From assembly GCA_018894105.1 (NCBI GenBank), contig CM032122.1, positions 38,347,404 to 38,411,403 of the forward strand: DNA of 64,000 nucleotides. Reading direction: 5' to 3'. Each line of letters opens with the position of its first letter. The stretch's first letter is position 1. The stretch is from Jacaranda mimosifolia. Its lineage: Eukaryota; Streptophyta; Magnoliopsida; Lamiales; Bignoniaceae. The position numbers were made by a program, and so were the translations under genes. The notes under the pieces are model-generated. The model searched no databases, was not told the origin of the DNA, and was given only the letters and a program-made list of their open reading frames with translations. This document shows, one piece after another, positions 55,931 through 64,000 of the stretch.

Positions 55931-56338
55931 CAGAAAAATATAAGAAACTCAGAAGCAACTGAGAAGAAACTGAGAAGAAGAAGAAACCCGAAAATGCTGA
56001 AAATAAAAAGAGAAGAAGACAATGCAGCTATCGGGATGGTGGTTTTTGGTTCTAACGTTATTCTCATTCCTATCGTGGAGCTTGTTGCGTTTTTTCTGTT
56101 CTTTCTGTTTTTGGTATGATAGGGTTTACTGTTTGCTTGTCCAGCTGAAGAAGAAGTGAGAAAAAATTAATGAAAAATATTATACTGGAGGGCATTTTTG
56201 TCAAATCAAGTGAGTGGGGAGTGATATCTAAACTTTTAACAGAACTAGGGAGTTTTTTCTAACAAAAATCAAGTGGGGACTGATTACAAAAGTTGAAAGT
56301 GTGTTTGGTACTTTTAAATAAGTCTCCCTTGAAACAAC

Positions 56339-57404
56339 TCAAGCTTAAATTATGCTAGCTCAAGTTCAACTTATGAGGTTTGCGAGTCGGTTCGATTCAT
56401 TTCAACCCCTATTTATACATATTTATCTTTTGTTTATTACCATTGAAAGCTAATTCGGCCATAATACATAATGTAACTTATTATCAATATAATACATTGA
56501 ATTTAGTTCGTATTATCATTGTTTATGCACACGTTACATAAGTCTTCTATTCTACGATTAGTGTCAATGAAAAAAATTTAAATATTTGTAGAGATGTTTT
56601 CAGCTCTAATTTCGTAGACTTTTCTTGAGCATCATCATATTTTTTGATTATTTATTTAAATATTTATACCTCAGGTTATTTATTTATTTATTTAAATCAT
56701 CCTTGCAGCTTTTATACCTAGTTTGACATAAACCTAAACAACTTGGTTAGTTAAACATTTCAATCATGGCCATTCTGCCTAAATTAATTGCACGTGTATG
56801 AAATATTCGGAATTGACGATGGGATTTGAAGTTAAAGATTTCAAACATTAAATAAAATTAAAATCTACCAAAATTAGGAGAAATGAAATACTTTAAAGTG
56901 GTGCTACATAATTCGATGTCCATTTTAGTTTAAAATTTCTCAGACAAATTTAATTAATGAATGAATTTATTATCATAAATTTAAAAAAAAAAAAAAATCA
57001 TTCCAAACACAACCTAAATATAAACATGAGATTAGTTCTTAGCAAATTTATGGAGACATTGGTTTGGCAAGTCATGTGTGATATTTGTATTATTTCATGT
57101 TTTCACTTTCCAAAACAATGTAGCATCATAATTAAATGTTCAAGGTTTTCAAAAATACACCAACAATTGCATGTTCTAATTTGTGATTGACCTGAAATTG
57201 AATGTACTTTTTCTTTCTAAAATTTATGAAAAAAAGACCTATATATTTTTCAAAATGAAAATTCTCTACGTCAATAACAACATGAAATTTCACTGTTATA
57301 TGTTAAAAAAACTTGAAAGAAGTTTGAAGTTTTGTAGTTTTTAATTGTGTACAATATATATATATATATATTTGAGATAGAATATTACAAATGATGAAAT
57401 ATTA
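56339..57404. other. Intergenic, no gene seen
   Basis: The first 80 bases complete the interrupted family-E repeat. The rest is AT-rich. The frame 56957-57190 starts in a poly-lysine run and has no family resemblance. A TA run lies near 57354-57370. Confidence 0.55.
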
Positions 57405-57570
57405 TCCTTTCAACAAAGCAGTATATTCCTATTCTCAAATCAAATAATCTAAGTATAACTACACACAAAGCACATAAAGTGTACAACACGTGCCCATTAC
57501 AGGTCGGGCACAAAACCTTCCATCTAATAGGGGAGACGAATACCACTTGAACTACAAACCACTAGACGTG
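57405..57570 (+). repeat. Dispersed repeat, copy 2 (partner at 4080-4250)
   Basis: It shares CTCAAATCAAATAA, GCACATAAAGTG, GTGCCCATT, TAATAGGGGAGACG and CCACTTGAACTACAA with the copy at 4080-4250, in the same order. Confidence 0.65.
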
Positions 57571-58900
57571 CAATAAAATTTTTGAATTGTCCTTAAAGTA
57601 ATAATTTTTCTAAACAGCACTTGTTATTCAACTATCATTAGATATCAACTTGAATAATTTTATTTATGTATGTACAGCATATAAATGTACTTTGATCCAA
57701 TTCATTTCCTGCATATCCTTCCAAATATTTGAAAAGTTTACAAGATTCACTTTAGTTAAAACGTATTAATTGGGATCCCATTTTAAAAACAATCATCTTT
57801 CATTTCCTAAACTTATTATTTATAAGTAAAATTCTGAAATATTTTTACATGATACATAAAAAGATTTGAAATCATATCACCCTAACACAATTTTCTTTTT
57901 CTTTTTTAATTCAATTATGAAAAAGAAATATTTTTTTTACCTAACTTTGAACATAAATAATATTTATCACTCAACACCTTCCGATCGATCGATGGTCATG
58001 AACCTTTTTTTTTAGATTATTCCTCTTTTCGAAAATGCTTCTCCACCTTTGGAAGAAATCGTCGAAGCTCTTATTAGGAAGCTGCTTAGTTCAAAGGTGG
58101 GGTTATCTTGACGTAGGTCTGCCTTAAAGAGCTCTAATGATCACCGATAGACGTCTTTTTTGAAATACTAGGCTTAAGCCAACAGTCTCTCACACGCAAT
58201 TCCCAGCGGGATATGCAACTATAGCAGCTTTTTTAAAAGCAGGGGCTCCTGCTCATGAAACGGCTCCGCTGTAATGGATGGCAGAGGGTCCGTTTTTAGC
58301 ACATACAAATGGGTCTTAATTACGGCACTAATTACGAAACGTGGAAGCGAGAGTAGATATGAACCAAAGACGAATTCATCAATTGAGCTCTCAATTCGCA
58401 AGGGTCGCATGAAATGTTGGATCTCTCTCGTGACTGTTGCTTGCTTTTTCCTCTACACCCTCACGAGCCACCCATGAGCCATCACCATAAACTATTATAA
58501 AACAAACAATACTTTTCTTTTTTTTTTGATAAAAAAAAATAAAAAATACTTTGAGATATAATCCTCACGCACACGTGTCATACCTTGAGGAACTGCAGCA
58601 TTTCATAGTAAAATATTATTAATTTTCTAATGTATCAATAATACAACCTTCAAACTATAACACTGTAAATATCGTCATTAATGATGAAAATGAATTGTTA
58701 ACTCACTTTTTAACTCAAACAAATTTTATAGTGATGAAATGAAAATGAATTGCTACTCGAAAACAGATTTTAGTCTCTTTCGACTAATTTTTAAAAAAAT
58801 CTAAATCTAAATTCAGGCGACATCATTTTCCATTTCGGACTTAGGTTCATCTTGACATATTTACGAGTTTATGAGTTGATTATAGATGTCTTCCTAATAC
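57571..58900. other. Intergenic region with a GC-richer unassigned segment
   Basis: Mostly AT-rich, but 58010-58490 is clearly richer in GC and different in texture. The two overlapping frames there (58219-58410 minus and 58274-58477 plus) mirror each other, and neither matches a family I know. It may be a fragment of a retrotransposon or organelle-derived DNA; I cannot decide. Confidence 0.4.
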
Positions 58901-58907
58901 TTCTATC

Positions 58908-59623
58908 CGATGTTTTTAAAATCGGATCGGACAATGAAGCGGTGACCTTACTGGTTACTGGTTCAACCGGTTCGGTCGAATCGGTATGACGTAATAATTA
59001 TATTTAATTTTATAAATATATATATATATAATATTTTAATATTACCAAAAAAATAAAACTTTCAATTGACATAAAAAGAATATTATTTCAAAAAAAATCC
59101 AACTTGCTTATTTTTAAGTATATTTTTTACAAAATAATATTATTTCACAATTAATCAACTATAAATAAATAAAAAATAATGTTTCACACTAATTTAAGTA
59201 ATCATTTGTTTCATACTTCAACTCCAAATAAAAATAAATTCTTCTACGCTAAATATTCAACATAATTTAAGAGAAATTAAACAAAATAAAATAATAAATT
59301 AAACATAAATATTCATATATAACTACCACTTTATTAAATTTCAAGAAAATAAATTCATGTTTCAAAAAACTACATGTCCACAATCTTTAATCATCATTTT
59401 CAACTCACAATTTCTCTTTTCTTTTTTTTTACTTTTTCTTTTTTAAAAAAATAAAATTTGAAAAAAAAAAGAGTGAACCAATTCGATTTTGACCAATTTT
59501 CAACCGATTTTTAACTGATTTTGACTATCACCGATTCTCAAGCTTCAACCGGATCGGACTGCTCATCGGCCACCGATCCGATCGGTCGGACCTGTAGGTC
59601 TGGTCTGATTTTCAAATCACCAT
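58908..59623. mobile_element. Probable non-autonomous DNA element with CCGGTT-rich ends (716 bp)
   Basis: Inverted ends are visible but eroded: TTTTTAAAATCGGATCGGAC on the left against GTCTGGTCTGATTTTCAAAT on the right. TTCTATC flanks both sides (58901-58907 and 59624-59630), a possible 7-8 bp duplication. Both ends are rich in CCGGTT/AACCGG and CGGATCGG words while the interior is AT-rich. There is no frame. Confidence 0.6.
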
Positions 59624-60705
59624 TTCTATCACAAAGCAAAATCAAATAATTATTATTAAATATTTGACTAAAATTGGAATTCTTTATCACAAAAATATTG
59701 ATTTGTGTATTATTACTACAAAGAAATTTAAATCCATATTTGGGAAAAAATAATAGTAATAATAGAACAAGTGGTCAAATCAAGGCTAAAATAAGTGAAA
59801 TCCCACTCATGCTTAGGAACTACATAAAAGTAGTCCATACAATATTGCGATATTTCCTCAAAGTTGGCGTCGTCTTCTCGGTTTGTTCTCACTCTCTCCA
59901 CTCTCCAAGCTCTGATATTTATTTCCTTCATAATTTCACTCTCTCCATCATCATCATCATCATCTTTCAATCAATCATAACCACAAGAACAGAAACAGCC
60001 ATAGAAAGAAACCCTTTTTGTTTTCTCTTTTTGCCTTTTGTCGCTTTTCTCTTCAGAAAAAGAAAAAAATCTTTCTGCAGTATATTCCTTTCCAGTCCGT
60101 ATCCTTTAAATATCTCAAATTAGATAGTCCCACTATAATTCATAGCAGAAATCAAAGGTATGTTCGCTCATTTTCCTTTCAAATTTTGGATCGTGCATCT
60201 GGTGATGTGCTTGCATTGGTTTTTGCATTTCTTAAATTTGATCCTTTTATGGTTCACTCAGTTCTGTTTCAACATCTCAAATTTTGTTTGTTTTTTATTT
60301 TTTATTTTTATTTTTTTCATTTTTACGGTGTAATTTGCTGTTCTTACTGGTAGTAGTTACATCCAGTTGCTTGTTTTTCTATCTGGGTAGGGGGTCTTTA
60401 TTTTTCTTTACATTTTGCACAGTTTGATTCAAGAATTTGTAGAATATGTGTGTTGATATGGACCCTCCGAAATTTTACTTCTGTGCTGCTTACGGCAAGT
60501 GAGTTATGAGCATCTGAAATATGTTTGGTGTTCCGAAATCATCATTCTAAAATGATCGGTGATTCTATTTGTTTTTGTGGGACTGAATTGATTGTTATGA
60601 AATCAAGTGAAGCTCCTTGTTATGGATGAATTATACTATTTGTTGTTGATTTTTTTGTCTTTTTTGTAGTTGGTATATTTGAAGAAGCTGGTGAAACTAC
60701 TGGGC
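59624..60705 (+). other. Promoter and 5' UTR with intron of the glucan phosphorylase gene
   Basis: A CT-rich leader begins somewhere near 59880-59990 (with a CAT run at 59947-59965). It appears to end at 60157 (CAAAG|GTATG). The next exon starts at 60670 after TTTTTTGTAG and contains 36 non-coding bases before the ATG at 60706. The intron is about 512 bases. These borders rest on splice-site sequence only. The open frames at 59674-60123 and 60018-60353 cross this leader and are not genes. Confidence 0.5.
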
Positions 60706-63700
60706 ATGGCAGCTACAGCGAAGTCCAATGGTACTGCAACTGCTAAGGCTAAAATTCCAGAGAATATTCCAGCAGTTGCACATCCGGTGGCTGAAAAGCC
60801 AACTGAAATTGCGTCCAATATCAATTATCATGCTCAATATAGCCCTCATTTTTCCCCTTTCAAGTTTGAGCCAGAGCAGGCCTACTATGCTACGGCGGAA
60901 AGTATTCGTGATCGGCTGATCAAGGTATTATGTCCAAACTGAGTGATCTCCAGGTTTTGGTTCTTTAAGGACAAGAAATTATTCATTTTGTTGATTTCAA
61001 GAATGCATTATTTATAATATTCTTGATGCCTATTGGAAAAGAAAATTGGTTTGTCTATTCGCTTTCTTAAGGATAAGTAATAATCGCCTGTTCACATGGA
61101 AGACTGTAAATGCTCCATTTAGTGGTAAGACTTTGATCATGATAAAAGGTTCCAGTGGTTATTATGGGTTGAGCTAGAGTAAAATGCAAAGCTTTGGAAA
61201 TGAAAGAGATTTTTTTGGCCAACAGTCATTAATGCGGAAAAGTAAAGTTGCATCTTCAGTTTCATGTCTTTCCTGCCTTACTTTTAAGTGCATATCAATA
61301 TTTGGAGTTATTTTGTAACTTTATAAAATAGCTAAAAGTTAAAGACTGATGATCATTTTGATGATACTTGTTTGAACCAAAAAGAACTCTGTTTAAAAGT
61401 TTAGGAGAGTCGTATCAGTTGTAAGCTGATCCTTTCAGCAGAGCCTCTGAGTTTCAGCTTTGTTAAGAAACTAGGTTAATATTCTAATACAGCCAATTCT
61501 TAGTTTCATTTTGTTTTGGGAGGTTGACCACGTATATCACTTTGAGATACAGATACATTGTCTATATTCAAAAGGATAGATGTTATGTGCCCTGCATGTA
61601 TAAATCAGTCATTATGCAGGAAACCTGGAGGCTTTTGTTCACTATAGTCTATTATGTATTTTCTGAATCAAATCATGGTCTGTGTGATGACAACATGGAA
61701 TTAAATTTTCTGCCACAAGCCAGTAAAAGTTCATTACAGTTTTACTAAAGCTGCAGTATTGCTTAAGTGTTAAACTTGTGATGCATATTCATGGTGCTAG
61801 AGTACGATTAAATGTTTTCTAGTTTTATCCTAAAACACATTTTGTTGTTTTGAACATCATTGCAGCAATGGAATGAGACATATAGTCACTATCACAAAGC
61901 TAATCCTAAGCAAACATACTATTTATCCATGGAATATCTCCAAGGTCGAGCTTTGACCAATGCAGTTGGAAACTTAGATGTTCAAGATGCATATGCTGAT
62001 GCTTTAAAGCAACTGGGTCATGAACTTGAGGACATAGTAGAGCAGGTAATTTGATATAATTACCCTTTTACATGTGTAAAATGTTTTGCCAATATTTAGG
62101 TCATTTGGCAATATTTATTAGAAGAAAAATCGTGCAAACTGACATTCTATAAAAATATAGTCCTTGCAGTTTGACTTCATTTCTGTTGTTACTTAATTTG
62201 ATTTCATATCTTGAGGTTGTTTGTTATTGAATGTTACTGTTTGTGAACATTGTCTCAAATGCTTTCTTTGGTATTCACGTCTTAATAGACTGTGAAGGTG
62301 ATTTTGATTTAATGTCATAGGAGAAAGATGCTGCACTTGGAAATGGTGGTCTTGGGAGGCTTGCTTCTTGTTTTCTTGACTCAATGGCTACCTTGAACTT
62401 ACCGGCATGGGGATATGGTTTGAGGTACAGATATGGCCTATTCAAGCAGCGGATCACGAAAGCAGGCCAAGAGGAAATTGCAGAAGATTGGTTGGAGGTT
62501 TGCTGGCACCTAAACATTGTTAATACTAGATAATTGCTTCGTTTCTGGAAAACCAGTAATCCTTGATTTCCTGGTTAACTAATGCAGAAATTCAGTCCCT
62601 GGGAAGTTGTCAGACATGATGTCGTCTTCCCTATAAGATTTTTTGGTCAAGTTGAGGTCCATCCCACTGGCTCGTAAGTGCAACTGCAAATGCTCCTATT
62701 TTATTATGGTAGAGTTGTAGTCTGTGGATATAATTCAGACATTAGTTTCTTCAAGAATATGCATTCACACCTTTCTTTTATTTACAAAATCTTTTAGTCG
62801 AAAATGGGTCGGGGGAGAGGTCATACAAGCTGTTGCATATGATGTACCGGTTCCTGGATACAAAACAAAGAACACTAACAGTCTTCGCCTCTGGGAGGCC
62901 AAAGCTAGTGCTGAGGACTTTAACTTATTTCAGTTTAATGAGGGACAGTATGAATCTGCGGCTTTACTTCATTCAAGGTCTCAACAGGTGAAAAGTTGTT
63001 CATGTTTTTAATCCGCAACTTATTCTAATGTATGAAGTTTTATGCTAATTTAGGCGTAATTGGCTGATCTTGTATTTTTTAATTCTCATTGAATGCTTAT
63101 ACGAAATCTATATATATCCAGATTTGTGCTGTTTTATATCCTGGGGATGCTACTGAAGATGGGAAACTTCTACGACTGAAGCAGCAGTTTTTCCTGTGTA
63201 GTGCATCACTTCAGGTGGATATCTTATTTGCTCATTTTAGTGATGCCTGTCATCTCTTTCAGTGCATTTCTGATTTATCTTATTTCTCATTATGTTGATT
63301 TGATTTTTCCGGAGTTTATTTCAAAAATGATGACAACCAAGTTTCACAAAGCTGTTTGAAATTTATATCAAAAGAACATTCAAGTTCTAAGTTGTGATCA
63401 GACTAAACGATGAGTGATGGCTACATTTCTTTGGCGCTTGTATAAAGAGTGCTGAAAATACTTAGAAAGTCTGCTTCCACTAAACATTCAACAATGTCAA
63501 TGAATGGAAGGCCCAACTTTAATATACATGCAAGGTTTGGAGCTTGTCGCTTCACATAACCACTGGACCACATTATACATGGACTTGGATCTGGGAAGGT
63601 TTTGAACTCTTTGATTGAGAACCTATTTGTACAGAATATCTCACATTTTAGAACTGGAGGAGATTCGCTTCCTTGAAAATAGAGTTTGGCATATGTTCGC

Positions 63701-63975
63701 TAAGAAATATATCCCCTCAAGTAGTTGTAATAGGGAAATTAACGGGTGCTTATACCTTGCTGTTCTCTTACATCGACAGTAATTTTTCAGGACATCATTG
63801 CCAGATTCAAGGAGAGGAAAGATGAAAAGGATAAGATCCAGTGGTCTGAATTCCCCTCTAAGGTCGCAGTTCAATTGAATGACACACATCCTACTCTTGC
63901 AATACCAGAGCTGATGCGTCTGTTGATAGATGATGAAGGCCTCGGATGGGATGAAGCCTGGGATATCACTACTAG
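60706..63975 (+). CDS. PHS2: Alpha-1,4-glucan phosphorylase, cytosolic (H) type, 5' part
   Basis: Seven coding exons join in phase and the gene runs past the right edge: 60706-60924, 61866-62045, 62321-62497, 62588-62673, 62798-62987, 63122-63214 and 63791-63975. They encode the first 376 residues of an enzyme usually about 840 long. It releases glucose-1-phosphate from alpha-glucans using phosphate and pyridoxal phosphate. Diagnostic segments include [54 protein letters not shown], and [20 protein letters not shown]. The N-terminus ([16 protein letters not shown]) is short and not a convincing plastid transit peptide, so the cytosolic isozyme is favoured. The 78-residue insertion of the plastid form would lie beyond the window. 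The PLP-binding lysine is also outside. No defect is seen. Confidence 0.92.
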
Positions 63976-64000
63976 GTGCTCCTTGAACTTCAGCAGAACT

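Larger units (their letters stand above)
49691..56329 (-). mobile_element. Large Mutator-like element (6.6 kb) filled with minisatellite arrays
   Basis: The perfect 9-bp duplication TGAAACAAC (49682-49690 and 56330-56338) flanks the element, and the outside sequences join into one family-E repeat copy. The ends are imperfect inverted repeats of about 115 bases. The left has GATCAGTCCCCATTTG, CTCCCTACTTTTTC and AATCACTCCCCAT. The right has their complements (ATGGGGAGTGAT-like, CTAGGGAG, CAAGTGGGGACTGAT). A 9-bp duplication is typical of Mutator. On the minus strand a transposase N-terminus (55654-55887) and C-terminal zinc knuckle (53950-54240) are present, but no catalytic core was found. Four repeat arrays occupy most of the rest, and a gypsy-type fragment is inserted at 50775-51467. 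It cannot move by itself as it stands. Confidence 0.85.

Noticed and set aside
59674..60123. 149-residue frame upstream of the phosphorylase gene
   Set aside because: It crosses a CT-rich leader and the CAT microsatellite and has no family resemblance.
1..64000. tRNA or rRNA genes
   Set aside because: I looked for GGTTCRANNCC-type T-loops with matching arms and for rRNA words and found no convincing candidate by eye. A dedicated scan could still find one.

Overview
The window is nuclear DNA of a flowering plant, almost certainly a eudicot. It is strongly AT-rich, the genes have many GT-AG introns, and every recognisable protein belongs to a land-plant family. The species cannot be fixed from the sequence. 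Seven protein-coding genes are supported by complete, phase-consistent exon chains or by a single long exon. An eighth runs off the right edge. No rRNA or tRNA gene and no CRISPR was seen.

Layout. 1-6.2 kb: AT-rich intergenic DNA with repeats. 6.2-25.0 kb: an NPF8-type (NRT1/PTR family) di/tripeptide transporter cluster. Two intact four-exon genes (6216-8237 and 22357-24968) flank about 11 kb of decayed copies (8.8-19.2 kb). The dead copies share one exon-2 deletion, and two chimaeric remnants share a premature stop, so much of the amplification happened after inactivation. A Mutator-type element (11385-12392) and a hAT-type element (20254-20966) sit in this cluster with target-site duplications. 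26.6-27.6 kb: a two-exon gene for a small single-pass membrane protein of unknown role. 32.0-32.8 kb: an ELM2-domain nuclear protein. 34.6-36.3 kb, minus strand: an OCTOPUS-like (DUF740) protein. 37.0-39.5 kb: copia-type remnant, MITE and fold-back element. 39.9-44.8 kb: an eight-exon plastid anion/phosphate transporter, PHT4;5-like. 45.7-48.0 kb: a six-exon CRCK-type receptor-like cytoplasmic kinase. 48.2-56.4 kb: nested transposons. 60.7 kb to the edge: the first exons of a cytosolic-type alpha-glucan phosphorylase (PHS2-like).

The most unusual structure is a 6.6-kb Mutator-like element at 49691-56329. It has terminal inverted repeats and a perfect 9-bp target duplication. Only the two ends of a transposase are recognisable, on the minus strand: the N-terminus near the right end and the C-terminal zinc knuckle in the middle. 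The rest is filled by four minisatellite arrays with different periods (about 87, 105, 122 and 220-250 bp). All four are studded with the same short core, AGTAC or AGTAT followed by A. This common core in otherwise unrelated arrays has no explanation from the annotated features.

The genes are ordinary plant housekeeping, transport and signalling genes and do not form a pathway together. The window's main content is local gene amplification with decay and layered transposon insertion.
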